From Mesorhizobium erdmanii USDA 3471 (GTDB taxonomy: Bacteria; Pseudomonadota; Alphaproteobacteria; Rhizobiales; Rhizobiaceae): a DNA stretch of 64,000 bases. The stretch spans positions 1 through 64,000 of the forward strand of contig NZ_AXAE01000011.1 of the NCBI RefSeq assembly GCF_000472705.1, read 5' to 3'. The position numbers and the translations under genes are program-made. A model generated the notes under the pieces. The model saw only the letters and a list, made by a program, of their open reading frames with translations. It was not told the origin of the DNA and did no database searches. Below are positions 16,110-25,547 of the stretch, piece by piece (the first letter of the stretch is position 1; every line of letters begins with the position of its first letter).

Positions 16110-17684
16110 TTATCGGACGGCCGCGAGTCGGATCCGTGTGCGATCGCCAACGGGAAGCGCGATGTCCGCGCCGACAGCCGGACCTTTTGCTATCGCCTGC
16201 AGCATCAGCCGCACCTCGATCACGGCCAGCACCCCGTAGACGACGGTGAAGCCGAGGATGGTGATCAGGAGGTCAGGGATGCCGAGCTCGGACGTCGCCA
16301 GGAAAGTCGGCAGCGTCCCCTCGATGATCCATGGCTGCCGGCCAAATTCAGCAACAAACCAGCCGACCTCCGCGGCAATCCATGGCAGCGGCATCGCGAT
16401 CAGCGCCATGCGCAACAGCCAGCGCGGCGCCTGCGTCTCGCGCATCGTGTGCCAGAGCGAGAGCGCAAAGACGGCAACCAGCAGGAAGGCGCACAACACC
16501 ATCAGACGGAAAGTGAAGAAGATCGCCGGCACTTCCGGCACGGTCGACCATGCCGCCTGCTTGATCTGGTCGTCATTGGCCAGCCGCGGATCCTCGATGT
16601 AGCGCTTGAGCAGCAAGGCGTAGCCAAGATCCTTGCTTGTCGCGTCGAAGCTTGCGCGTGCCGCCGTGTCGCCATGGTTGACCTTGAGCTTCTCAAGCGC
16701 ATCATAGGCGGTCAGCCCATTGCGGATGCGCCCCTCGGCCTTGTGGACGAGTTCGAAGATGCCAGGGATTTCCTTGTCGATCGAGCGTGTGCCGATAAGG
16801 CCCATGACCCAAGGGATATGCACGGCGAAATGGGTCGTGCGATCGCTCATGCTGGGAATGCCGAATGCGGTGAACGAGGCGGGAGCCGGCTCGGTCTCCC
16901 ACATCGCCTCCATGGCGGCGAGCTTCATTTTCTGGTTGTCGGTGATGGCGTAGCCGCTCTCGTCGCCGAGCACGATGACGGACAGCGAAGATGCGATGCC
17001 GAAGGCCGAGGCGATAACGAAAGAACGCTTGGCGAGATCGACGTGCCGTCCGCGCAGCATATAGAACGCAGAGACGCCGAGCACGAAGACGGCACCGCAG
17101 ACATAGCCCGCCGAAACCGTATGAACGAATTTAGCCTGCGCGACCGGGTTGAAGATGACGGCGACGAAGTCGGTTACTTCCATGCGCATCGTGTCGGGAT
17201 TGAAGACCGAGCCGACGGGATTCTGCATCCAGCCATTGGCGATCAGGATCCACAGCGCCGAGAAATTGGTGCCCAGCGCCACAAGCCACGTGACTACGAG
17301 ATGCGCGCGCGCCGAGAGCCTTTCCCAGCCGAAGAAGAACAGGCCGACGAAAGTCGCCTCCAGGAAGAACGCCATCAGCCCTTCGATTGCCAAGGGCGCA
17401 CCGAAGACGTCGCCGACATAATGGGAGTAATACGCCCAGTTCATGCCGAACTGGAATTCCATGGTAAGGCCGGTGGCGACACCGAGCGCAAAGTTGATGC
17501 CGAATAACACGCCCCAGAACTTCACCATGTCGCGCCAGATGGTGCGACCGGTCATGACGTAGACCGTCTCCATCATCGCAAGCATGATCGACAAGCCCAG
17601 CGTCAGCGGGACGAACAGGAAGTGGTACATGGCCGTCAGCGCGAATTGCAGCCGCGACAGTTCCACGAGCAATGGGCTGGTCAT
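16110..17684 (-). CDS. cydA: Cytochrome bd ubiquinol oxidase subunit I
   Basis: A 524-residue CydA with the haem ligands visible: H21 in ALTAMYHFLFVPLTLG (E. coli H19), the histidine of KFVHTVSAGYV (E. coli H186) and the methionine of FTFRLMVL (E. coli M393). The Q-loop begins GDESGYAITDNQKMKLAAMEA and carries the long insert seen in the E. coli type (L-subfamily). A ribosome-binding site (ATGGAG) precedes the ATG. It heads cydABX, divergent from cydDC, with an FNR/FixK-like box in the shared intergenic region, so induction under low oxygen is likely. Confidence 0.97.
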   Translation of the reverse strand: MTSPLLVELSRLQFALTAMYHFLFVPLTLGLSIMLAMMETVYVMTGRTIWRDMVKFWGVLFGINFALGVATGLTMEFQFGMNWAYYSHYVGDVFGAPLAIEGLMAFFLEATFVGLFFFGWERLSARAHLVVTWLVALGTNFSALWILIANGWMQNPVGSVFNPDTMRMEVTDFVAVIFNPVAQAKFVHTVSAGYVCGAVFVLGVSAFYMLRGRHVDLAKRSFVIASAFGIASSLSVIVLGDESGYAITDNQKMKLAAMEAMWETEPAPASFTAFGIPSMSDRTTHFAVHIPWVMGLIGTRSIDKEIPGIFELVHKAEGRIRNGLTAYDALEKLKVNHGDTAARASFDATSKDLGYALLLKRYIEDPRLANDDQIKQAAWSTVPEVPAIFFTFRLMVLCAFLLVAVFALSLWHTMRETQAPRWLLRMALIAMPLPWIAAEVGWFVAEFGRQPWIIEGTLPTFLATSELGIPDLLITILGFTVVYGVLAVIEVRLMLQAIAKGPAVGADIALPVGDRTRIRLAAVR

Positions 17685-17738
17685 GCGAGAACTCCATTAA
17701 AGCATCACCTCCGATAACTCCGTTCTGGTGCCGAGCCT

Positions 17739-17752
17739 TTGACGTGCATCAA
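17739..17752. promoter_or_regulatory. FNR/FixK-type box between cydABX and cydDC
   Basis: TTGAC-GTGC-ATCAA matches the anaerobox consensus TTGAT-N4-ATCAA with one difference. It lies 55 bp before the cydA start and 35 bp before the cydD start, so one CRP/FNR-family regulator could act on both divergent operons. Rhizobia use FixK, FnrN or Anr-type proteins for this. Confidence 0.65.
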
Positions 17753-17786
17753 TTCGCTCATGGCCTTGGCATGAGATTGAACTGTC

Positions 17787-19430
17787 ATGCTCAAGGCCAC
17801 TCTGATTCGTCGCGACGAACGTCCAATGGCGGTAGCCAATTCCGAGGCGCTCACTGCGGGCAGGACGCTGTGCGTCGCGCACGGCCTGGCCGCCCCCGGC
17901 TTGCGTTCCGCCCTTGCATTGCAAGCAGCACGCGCCGTGCTGCGGCTTGCAATGATCGGCCTGGCGGCCATATTCGTGGGTGAGATGATCTCTGGCCGAG
18001 CCAACTGGCCGATGCTCGGCGCGGCCTTGGCCAGCGTTATCCTCGGCTCGTTGATCGGCCTGGTGGCCGACCGCGCTATTGCCAATACGGAACTGAAAGT
18101 CGCCAACGGCCTGCTTGAGGCGGTGCGCGGCGCCCTCGCCGCGGCTTCTCCAGGCGACATCCAGGCGATGCCACCCGGAACATTGATCGCAGGACTTCAA
18201 CGCTATCCGCAAGCCGTGGCTGGCCTGGCGGTCGGACATCGCCTTGCGTCGATCATGCTGGGGTTGGGGCCCCTACTTGCCGCAGCCGCGATCATGGCCA
18301 TCTCGTGGGAGGCGGCGTTGGCGCTCATCTTGCTGACCCCTGTGATGATTGTCTTCTTCGTCCTCATCGGCGGTGCGATCCGCAGCGGCGCCGAGGCGCA
18401 GGAGAAGGCCTTCGGTCGCCTCGCCGCCCAGTTTGCCGATCGCATCCGCACCTTGCCGACAATCTTGGGGAACCATGCGCTGATGCGCGAAAGGCGCAAG
18501 CTCGCGGCGCGGCTGGACACTTATGCCTCAGGCACGATGAGCGTGCTCAGGATCGCATTCCTCAATACCGGCATCATCGACTTCTTCTCGTCGCTGTCGA
18601 TCGCAATCCTCGCCGTGTTTCTCGGCCTCGGACATCTCAAGCTCACCAGCGTCCCAGGCTTTGCCGGCCTTGAGCTCTGGCAAAGCCTGTTCATCCTCAT
18701 GATCGCGCCGGAGTATTTCGTCCCGTTCCGCCGTTATGCCGAACAGTATCACGCCAAGGCTGAGGGCATCGCTGCGGCGACCGCGCTCGACACGCTTGTG
18801 CTGGCACGTCGTCAGCAATCCCCGGCTTTCGAAGCCGCCAAAGCCGCCCGCGACCTGGCCGATGCGACATCGCCCCTGCCACGGACCGGACTGGTGGCCA
18901 TCACCGGACCGAGCGGATCGGGCAAGTCCACCCTGCTGCGCCATCTAGCCGGGATCGGCCCCGCGCCATCCATCGATCCGGAGGTCGATGCCCCGCCGGA
19001 CGTCGCATGGTGCTCTACCGATATCTATGTACCGGAAGGCACGCTTGACGCCGCCATCGCGTGGCAAAACGGTCCCTGTTGCCGAACCCGGCTGCTGCTT
19101 GCAGCAGGCAATGTCGGCCTTCTCGACGACATGCTTCTGCCGGGCGGGCTTGATGCGTCGATCAAGGCTGGCGGTGAAAACCTATCTGGTGGGCAACGGC
19201 TGCGTATCGGCCTGGCGCGCGCACTGATTTCGGGCCGCGCTATCTTCGCCGACGAGCCGACCGCCAAGCTTGACCCCGCCAATGCCGCGATGGTGCGCCA
19301 GGCGCTCGTGGAGGCAGCGCGCACCCGGCTCGTCCTGGTGGCCACGCACGACAGGAGCCTGGCCTTGCTTGCCGGCAGAACGATCGACCTAGAGATGGGC
19401 AACAGGCAAACACGGGAGCGAGCCGGATGA
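17787..19430 (+). CDS. cydD: Cytochrome bd assembly ABC transporter, CydD-type half
   Basis: A 547-residue half-transporter: a six-helix ABC exporter domain (about residues 30-320) then an ATPase with Walker A GPSGSGKST, signature LSGGQRLRIGLARAL, Walker B AIFADEPTAKLD and switch histidine ATHDRS. CydDC exports cysteine and glutathione or moves haem-related reductant to the periplasm and is required for cytochrome bd maturation. It overlaps the next gene by 4 bp (ATGA) and is divergent from cydABX. An in-frame ATG at 17826 is an alternative start. Confidence 0.93.
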   Translation: MLKATLIRRDERPMAVANSEALTAGRTLCVAHGLAAPGLRSALALQAARAVLRLAMIGLAAIFVGEMISGRANWPMLGAALASVILGSLIGLVADRAIANTELKVANGLLEAVRGALAAASPGDIQAMPPGTLIAGLQRYPQAVAGLAVGHRLASIMLGLGPLLAAAAIMAISWEAALALILLTPVMIVFFVLIGGAIRSGAEAQEKAFGRLAAQFADRIRTLPTILGNHALMRERRKLAARLDTYASGTMSVLRIAFLNTGIIDFFSSLSIAILAVFLGLGHLKLTSVPGFAGLELWQSLFILMIAPEYFVPFRRYAEQYHAKAEGIAAATALDTLVLARRQQSPAFEAAKAARDLADATSPLPRTGLVAITGPSGSGKSTLLRHLAGIGPAPSIDPEVDAPPDVAWCSTDIYVPEGTLDAAIAWQNGPCCRTRLLLAAGNVGLLDDMLLPGGLDASIKAGGENLSGGQRLRIGLARALISGRAIFADEPTAKLDPANAAMVRQALVEAARTRLVLVATHDRSLALLAGRTIDLEMGNRQTRERAG

Positions 19431-21061
19431 ATGATAGCACGTCTCCGATCGTCCCCGAAACCAAGACTGGCCCGCTGGAAGAAGCCAGCCGGCATAGAGT
19501 TCCGTGGCGGCTCGCCCTTGTTCTTGCGTTTGCCTCCCTGGCGGGCGGAATCCTGCTGACCGGCGTGTCCGTCTGGTTTCTCGGCGCTGTCGCGCTGGCG
19601 GGCCTGACGCCCGCCGCCTTGACGTTCAACTTCCATGTGCCGGCCGCATTCATACGCCTGTTCGCCCTGACGCGGACGGCGGCCAAATATGGCGAGCGCG
19701 TTGTCGGCCATCGGGCGGCGCTCACCGATCAGGTTCTGCGCCGCTCGACGTTGTTCGCCGCGATGGCGGCGGCACCGTCCGTGCGCAAGGCTGGCTGGCA
19801 GCTCGGCAATCAGGACCGTCTTGCCGACTATCTAGACGACGTCGAGGACGTGGATTATGCGCGCCTGCGCGTCAGCCTGCCGGTAGCGACGCTTGGCATG
19901 GCCATTCTATTGCTTATCGCCGCGACTTTATGGGTGGCACCGCTGGCGATGGCGCCGATCCTGCTCCTCATCGCCGTAAACATGTTCGGGGTGCGCGTCC
20001 TGGCAAGCCGAACCGACGCCGATCTGGCGGCCATGCGCCAAAGCAGGCAACAGGCCTCCCGCCTGCTCGGCTCCGCGATACAGGCCGTGGTGCCACTGCA
20101 GGGCGAACGCCGCTGGGGCCCGTTGCTCGACGAGCCGTTTGGCGGTTACGCCAATGCCCAGACGCGCGCGTTGGTGCTTCGCCACCGGCAGGCACTGCTC
20201 GACACGCTGGCCAACTGCCTTGCGCCATGTGCAATGCTCAGCATTCTGGTGTCCGCCTGGTTGTCAGGTCTGCGTGGCGAGGCACTGTTGCCGCCTGCCC
20301 TACTGGCCTTCGCCTGGCTGGCCGTCGCTGAATCCGTGCTGGGTGCATCGAAGATCGTCGTCGCCTTCGTACGCGAGAAAACTGCTCGGTCGGCTCTGGC
20401 TAAATGGAACACGCTGGACAGCGTAACGCGCCAGCATGTCGCGGAACGGATTTCGTCGTTGACGTTGGACCGATTGCCACGCCGCGCACCGGATGGCCGG
20501 CTGATCGGCAGGCCAATCAGCGCGACCCTCAAGGCCGGCAGGCCAACTGTCCTGCATGGCGCCAGCGGTTGCGGCAAGACCTCCCTGTTGAAACAGGTCG
20601 CTGGCTGGCTCGACGGCGGTGACGACTTCGTTCTGGGCGATGGCATCGAGCTCAACGTGGATGTGCGCCGCTCCATGAGTTGCTTCTGCGCCCACGACGC
20701 CACGGTTCTGGCCGACACCGTGCGCGAGAACCTGTTTGCCCCGCACGCCGGCGACGCTGAGTTGTGGCGCGCGCTGGACGCAGTCGAACTCCAGGGCCGG
20801 ATCAGGGCCGCTGGCGGCCTTGATGGATGGATCACGCAAGATGTGCTGTCACTCGGTGAGGCGCAAAGGTTGAACCTCGCCCGCGCATGGCTTTCCGACA
20901 GGCCCGTCATGCTCCTGGACGAACCGACCGAGCATCTCGCGGCCGAACAGGGCCAGCGCATCCTCGACGCGCTGCTGCTGCGGCTGCGGCAACGCATCGT
21001 CATCCTTTCCAGCCATGACGAACTGGCACCGAGCGGAGCCACGGCGGTTAGGTTGCAATGA
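19427..21061 (+). CDS. cydC: Cytochrome bd assembly ABC transporter, CydC-type half
   Basis: A 544-residue ABC exporter half that pairs with CydD. The membrane domain contains the CydC-like stretch FHVPAAFIRLFALTRTAAKYGERVVGH. In the ATPase, Walker A is GASGCGKTS, Walker B VMLLDEPTEHL and the switch region SSHDE. The signature motif is LSLGEAQRLNLARAWL, in which the usual second position glycine pair LSGG is changed to LSLG, making this the more degenerate nucleotide site. It overlaps cydD by 4 bp and is followed by a terminator. Confidence 0.93.
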   Translation: MNDSTSPIVPETKTGPLEEASRHRVPWRLALVLAFASLAGGILLTGVSVWFLGAVALAGLTPAALTFNFHVPAAFIRLFALTRTAAKYGERVVGHRAALTDQVLRRSTLFAAMAAAPSVRKAGWQLGNQDRLADYLDDVEDVDYARLRVSLPVATLGMAILLLIAATLWVAPLAMAPILLLIAVNMFGVRVLASRTDADLAAMRQSRQQASRLLGSAIQAVVPLQGERRWGPLLDEPFGGYANAQTRALVLRHRQALLDTLANCLAPCAMLSILVSAWLSGLRGEALLPPALLAFAWLAVAESVLGASKIVVAFVREKTARSALAKWNTLDSVTRQHVAERISSLTLDRLPRRAPDGRLIGRPISATLKAGRPTVLHGASGCGKTSLLKQVAGWLDGGDDFVLGDGIELNVDVRRSMSCFCAHDATVLADTVRENLFAPHAGDAELWRALDAVELQGRIRAAGGLDGWITQDVLSLGEAQRLNLARAWLSDRPVMLLDEPTEHLAAEQGQRILDALLLRLRQRIVILSSHDELAPSGATAVRLQ

Positions 21062-21082
21062 CGGCGAATGGCTCCGGTTGAA

Positions 21083-21106
21083 GGGCCGGTACAACCGGCC
21101 CATTTT
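21083..21106 (+). terminator. Terminator of cydDC
   Basis: GGGCCGGT-ACA-ACCGGCCC forms an 8-bp perfect GC-rich stem with a three-base loop, followed by ATTTTC. It lies 22 bp after the cydC stop and just before the end of the convergent SPFH gene, so it may insulate both. Confidence 0.75.
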
Positions 21107-21115
21107 CAATCAATC

Positions 21116-23170
21116 CTACTCAACGGATTCCTCCTCGGCGGGTGCCGGGGTCTCATCCGGTAGGATTTGCGGTCCGACCCGGTCGGCAACGAGCATCGAA
21201 AGCATCATCTCGACGAGGCCATTGGCGGCCCCCTTCTCGCCACCGGTCGCGCCGATCTGGATTTGCGGCACAAGCGGCAGTCGGCCATTCTCGATCGCCT
21301 CGGCGAAGCGCATCAGAACCTGCGAGTTGAGCTGATAGTCCGGGCCGCCGAAGGCCGCGACCTTCTTCTGCGTGGCCTCGGCCTCCGCCAGGCCTACGGC
21401 GCGCACCCTCTCGGCATCCGCAAAACCGGTCGCCTTGATGCGTTCGGCATCGGCAAGCGCGATAGCCTTGATCATGTCGGCCTCGCCCTGGCCGGCGAGA
21501 CGCACCTTCTCGGCTTCCGCCTTGGCAGTGACCTGAATGGTTTCCGCCTGCTGGCGGGTGCGGGCGAGTTGCGCCTTGCCCTCGTTCTCACTGATCTCGA
21601 TGGTAAGAGCCGACGTCGTGATCTTGGCTTGCTGTTCGGCGAGCGCCTCCTTCTCTCGCAACGTGCGCTCCTGAATGGCCGCTTTCTCCTGCAATTTGTA
21701 AGTCTCGACCTTTTCGACTGCGATCTGGCGCTCGCGCAGCTGGATCAGGATCTGCTCTATACTGTTCCGGCCATTGGCGGCACGGGGCGTGCCGATCAAC
21801 ACTTCCTGCAGTTCGAGGCTGTAGGAATTGAATTTTTCGCGCATCTCCTCGCCCGATTTGCGCTGGATATCGCTACGCTCCTGCAGAAGCTGGATCAGCG
21901 TCTTTGTCTGGGCGATATTCTTGAAGTAGGCGGAAACCATCGGATCGAGCGTTTGTTCTACCAACCGCTTGATGTCACCGAAACGCTGCACCACAAGCGG
22001 CGCCTTCATATAGTCGATATGCACGACGACGGAGAGCGGCAGCACGGGCTCGAACGCGTCCTTGGCGATCAACGACACTTCAGACAGGTTCTCATCCAGC
22101 CTGTGTTCGCCGAACTGCTCCTTCGTCCATTTGAGCACGAAGTTTGTGGTCGGCACCGTGATGATATTGCCGGCATAGGTATTGAATGCGTACTTGCCTG
22201 GCAGCAGCGGTGTCGACCAGACGCCGCGTGCGCCGATCTCGACCAACTCGCCGTGACGGTATGCCTGCCCGGATATGTCCGTGCCGTGGCGACCGTTGTA
22301 AGAGACGACGACACCCACCGTGCCAACGTCAATGATCGTCTTTTCGACCAGTTCGACGGTCGCGAAAATGCGGTTGAGGAAGTAGCTGCCGTCGGCCAGC
22401 ACCTGCAATTGCCGGCCACGGTAGCCACCGGCACCAAGAAACTTCTCCGGGTCCTGGAAATTGTTGTGGAAGTTCGGGTCGTTCGGATCGTTGGCGACGG
22501 TCGGTGCGATGATCTCGCCGTCCGGCAGGGCCGGACCGTCATGGATGGTGACGATACCGATCATGTCCTCGGCATTATGGATCACGACGGGCTCAAAGCC
22601 GCCGCGCTCCGAGATCATGCTGGACATATTGCTGAAAAGGTTCTGTTCCGACGAGCTCAGATTGACGGCATAGATCGACTGAGCGGTCAGCACGATGAAT
22701 TGCGCGAGATTGATGGCATAGGTGCCTTCACGCAAGATCTTGCGTTGCGGTCCTTTCTGTCCACCTTTTTCGAGAAAACCGCGCACATCCTGGAAATCAT
22801 CGGCGTCAGTGTTGGAAGCAAGTGTCTGCGTCGGAGGCAGCGGCTTGCCATCACGGGCAAAGACGTAGCCGATCTGACCCTGCGGGATGGTGACCAGATT
22901 GGCGCGATGCATCGAATATTGGAACGGCATGAAGAAATGCAGGCCACCGCGCACGACTTCCGGCTGGTAGCCTGCCTCACGGTTGAGCGCAATGAAGCCA
23001 TTGCTGACGGAGCCGCGAAAACTCCATAGTTTTTCCAGGATGCCGAGCCTGTCGTTTGGGATGTAGCGGACCACGCCGCTCCACCAGAACAGGATTGCCA
23101 GCACGATGACGGGCACGGCTATCTCGATCGCCATCCATTCCATTGGGCCGAGATATTGCAGGGCTTCCAT
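21116..23170 (-). CDS. Large SPFH/band 7 (flotillin-like) membrane protein
   Basis: A 684-residue protein with an N-terminal membrane helix (about residues 13-31, IEIAVPVIVLAILFWWSGV) and an SPFH/band 7 region (from about 36 GSVSNGFIALNREAGYQPE through the VVHIDY segment near 370). A long alanine- and glutamate-rich coiled coil (about 450-620, with repeated AxAEAExxR and ADAERIKA units) and a conserved flotillin-like C-terminal part follow. Such proteins form large membrane-associated assemblies or microdomains. It is longer than usual flotillins (about 430-500) because of an insert with an N-D-P-N-D-P-N run around residues 230-240. It stands alone, convergent with cydDC. Confidence 0.85.
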   Translation of the reverse strand: MEALQYLGPMEWMAIEIAVPVIVLAILFWWSGVVRYIPNDRLGILEKLWSFRGSVSNGFIALNREAGYQPEVVRGGLHFFMPFQYSMHRANLVTIPQGQIGYVFARDGKPLPPTQTLASNTDADDFQDVRGFLEKGGQKGPQRKILREGTYAINLAQFIVLTAQSIYAVNLSSSEQNLFSNMSSMISERGGFEPVVIHNAEDMIGIVTIHDGPALPDGEIIAPTVANDPNDPNFHNNFQDPEKFLGAGGYRGRQLQVLADGSYFLNRIFATVELVEKTIIDVGTVGVVVSYNGRHGTDISGQAYRHGELVEIGARGVWSTPLLPGKYAFNTYAGNIITVPTTNFVLKWTKEQFGEHRLDENLSEVSLIAKDAFEPVLPLSVVVHIDYMKAPLVVQRFGDIKRLVEQTLDPMVSAYFKNIAQTKTLIQLLQERSDIQRKSGEEMREKFNSYSLELQEVLIGTPRAANGRNSIEQILIQLRERQIAVEKVETYKLQEKAAIQERTLREKEALAEQQAKITTSALTIEISENEGKAQLARTRQQAETIQVTAKAEAEKVRLAGQGEADMIKAIALADAERIKATGFADAERVRAVGLAEAEATQKKVAAFGGPDYQLNSQVLMRFAEAIENGRLPLVPQIQIGATGGEKGAANGLVEMMLSMLVADRVGPQILPDETPAPAEEESVE

Positions 23171-23628
23171 CTTTCTCTCCTATGGGGCGCGCGGGTTCGT
23201 TCACCCGAGGGCCACCCGGTTGGTGTTGATTCATGAAGCGGGGAGATTGCGCACCGACACGCTCGACGCACCAAGGGCGTGCCGAACGTTAGGGCTGCTC
23301 ATTGTATGGGAAAATGACCGCGCGTCCCGAGTCCCCAGTGAGGGGTGTGGCCGCGAGCTATGTCACATCGTGGTTGCCTTGATAGACATTACAACAAACG
23401 AAGTAGGGATCGCGGCTACAGGTTTAAAGATATTGCGCGTGAAAATCGTATAAGTATTTTCAATGCTTTCTCTATTTCGAAAGCGTGGAAGTTGGCTTTT
23501 CGAAGTTGGCTGTATGAGTTGGCAGGGCGCGAAATGGCGCCGCGTTGAAAACTGAACGGCATGCTGTGTTTAAGGTTATGATTCGACAAGAGCGGCGATT
23601 TACCAAATCCATCAAGCCAGGAACGTAC
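23171..23628. other. Non-coding stretch between SPFH and glycosyltransferase genes
   Basis: About 460 bases with no supported gene. The part adjoining 23171 carries the SPFH ribosome-binding site (AGGAGAGAAAG) and presumably its promoter. The rest is AT-richer than its neighbours, and nothing identifiable was seen in it. Confidence 0.4.
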
Positions 23629-25104
23629 TCAGTCCCGCCGTCGATAAAGTGTCCAATCAATGCCCGAAAAGCCCCAGGCTGTGGCGGCGTCGGTTCGTTC
23701 AAAGGCGAGGACACAGCTCGACGAAGGTTGGACATATTGGAACTGCTCATGAGCGCCACCTTCGAGGATGAGCCAGTCTGGAGGTTGGGAGCACATTTTG
23801 TCCGCGGGCACCAATGATGCCTGGCGCCCAAGACGGCCGGCGAAATAATCGACGACAATTCCGGTTCGCAGATCATGACCGCTGGCGTAGGTGGTGTCGC
23901 CGTTAGGCGTCATCTGGCCTACCATCCTGGAATAGGAGCCGCGGCCGTGTTCATAGAATTGAAGCAGCGAGCTTGTATTGCCGACCAACATTGCCGCCAG
24001 GGCGGCTGCGGAAACTAAAAAACCCCTTCCCCCCGCCTGGAAGCCACGCCCCAGCAATTCGCCGACGACAAGAAGCAGCAGCGTCCCGCTGACGAGAAAG
24101 TAGCGCGGAAACCCGACATTCGGCAGATGCGCGGCTGCCATCAGCAAAGGCAGCCCGACGGTCCCTATCACATAAAGGCTGGTCCGGCGATCGCGCCAAA
24201 GGCAGGCGGAAACAAGCACCAGACCGCAAGCCGTGCCTATACAAATCCAGTCACTCATCAACGACGGCAGGCCGAACAAATAGCGGATCATTCCGCCGTA
24301 TCCCTGCGCGAATGTCTGCAGCGAAAACGATGAAACGCCGCCGAATTGGAACCCGTACACCTGGCTGCCAAGGAGCACGCAAGCGGCGAGCGGAAGTACC
24401 GCCAAAAAGGCCGGTGCGAAAATCAGACCAACCTCGAGATTGGCGGAGGCAAGGCTGCCGGTGCGTGACCACGCAAGCCATGAAGCCCAGGCCACTAGGA
24501 TCACCACCGTTTCCGCCATGGTCAGATGAGACAGGAAGCCGACTAAGACAATCGCGGCGAAACCGATGGCTGACCCGCGATTGTCGAGCCGGCGTTCCAG
24601 AAACAGCACGGAAAGCAGCGTGAACAACACGAGGCCAGCATAGCCTCTCGCCTCGGAACCGTAGTGGACCATCGGGTAGCTCGTCGCAAACAGCACGCTG
24701 GTAACGATGGCTGTGCGCCAACCGCGTGACGCCGCCAGCAGGCCGGCGGCAAGGACAGCGCCAACGCCCAAGGCCACCGACAGGCCACGTTGAAGCAATG
24801 ACGAGGCGTCGGGGCCGATCAGATACAGATAGGCTGAGTTGAGGAAATGATTGTTGTCGTGATTTATGCGCCAGAATATCTGGTCGATCGAGGTTAGCGG
24901 CTCAAGCAGCGCAAAAGTCCAGATCTCATCGAGCCAGAGATCGCCGCGCGCGCCCAACAGGCGCAAGACCAAAGCCGCCGCCGCGATCACCAGCATTGCC
25001 AGCACTGACCCGGCGGACCATCGCTGGACGACGCCGGAGGAGGTTTCAGGGCCGCGAGCATCTCCCGCATCGGCTGGAATTGAAGCCTGTCCCAAGGCGC
25101 TCAT
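23629..25104 (-). CDS. GT-C (GT39/ArnT-like) membrane glycosyltransferase
   Basis: A 491-residue polytopic membrane protein with about ten to twelve predicted helices. The first luminal loop has the acidic pair in GDLWLDEIWTF (about residues 53-63), the catalytic-type DE motif of polyprenyl-phosphate-dependent GT-C enzymes. HDNNHFLNSAYLYL and HYGSEARGYAGL are further family-like segments. The soluble C-terminal end (about 420-491) is periplasmic. The acceptor could be lipid A, surface polysaccharide or protein; no neighbouring gene identifies it. It is probably monocistronic. Confidence 0.75.
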   Translation of the reverse strand: MSALGQASIPADAGDARGPETSSGVVQRWSAGSVLAMLVIAAAALVLRLLGARGDLWLDEIWTFALLEPLTSIDQIFWRINHDNNHFLNSAYLYLIGPDASSLLQRGLSVALGVGAVLAAGLLAASRGWRTAIVTSVLFATSYPMVHYGSEARGYAGLVLFTLLSVLFLERRLDNRGSAIGFAAIVLVGFLSHLTMAETVVILVAWASWLAWSRTGSLASANLEVGLIFAPAFLAVLPLAACVLLGSQVYGFQFGGVSSFSLQTFAQGYGGMIRYLFGLPSLMSDWICIGTACGLVLVSACLWRDRRTSLYVIGTVGLPLLMAAAHLPNVGFPRYFLVSGTLLLLVVGELLGRGFQAGGRGFLVSAAALAAMLVGNTSSLLQFYEHGRGSYSRMVGQMTPNGDTTYASGHDLRTGIVVDYFAGRLGRQASLVPADKMCSQPPDWLILEGGAHEQFQYVQPSSSCVLAFERTDAATAWGFSGIDWTLYRRRD

Positions 25105-25547
25105 GTCAGTCTTCCCGGAATGCGCGCGTCCGTTTCTCCAGTTCGTTTGGCGGCAGGCTGCCTCGAACCGTGTTGAAGTCCGCGCCGCTGCGCTCGTCGA
25201 CGCCGTCGATGCCCTGCGGGGAGATGCGGGCCGCGACGGTCAGATCATCCGCCACCGGCACCATCGCGTTTCTGGGCTTCGGCAACATTGCCACATCACC
25301 CCGTTGCCAGCAGCGGTAACATATCCGTGATGGTCTGATAAGGGATTGCGAAGATACAGATCAAGAAAATCTTCTCTCTATTTGTAAGCAGTATCTAATT
25401 TACACTTTGATGTATTGTATATGTATGGGTATGATTCCCCTAGCCCTCATCGGAACAGATAATTCTGCGGCGAGGCCAAGTATGCGCATGACCGGACAAG
25501 CCGAAGCCGATCGAGATAGGCTGCATCCCAACAATGGAGATACCGCC
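25105..25547. other. Intergenic region with a doubtful 62-codon frame
   Basis: A minus-strand frame with a GTG start (25106-25294) ends two bases before the glycosyltransferase ATG, so it might be a small upstream gene coupled to it. It has no family resemblance and no good ribosome-binding site. The remainder is AT-rich around 25330-25420 and probably holds the divergent promoters of the glycosyltransferase and the NTF2-like gene. Confidence 0.3.

Noticed and set aside
21167..23029. 620-codon plus-strand open frame
   Set aside because: Antisense to the SPFH gene. No domain or ribosome-binding site, and composition typical of a shadow frame.
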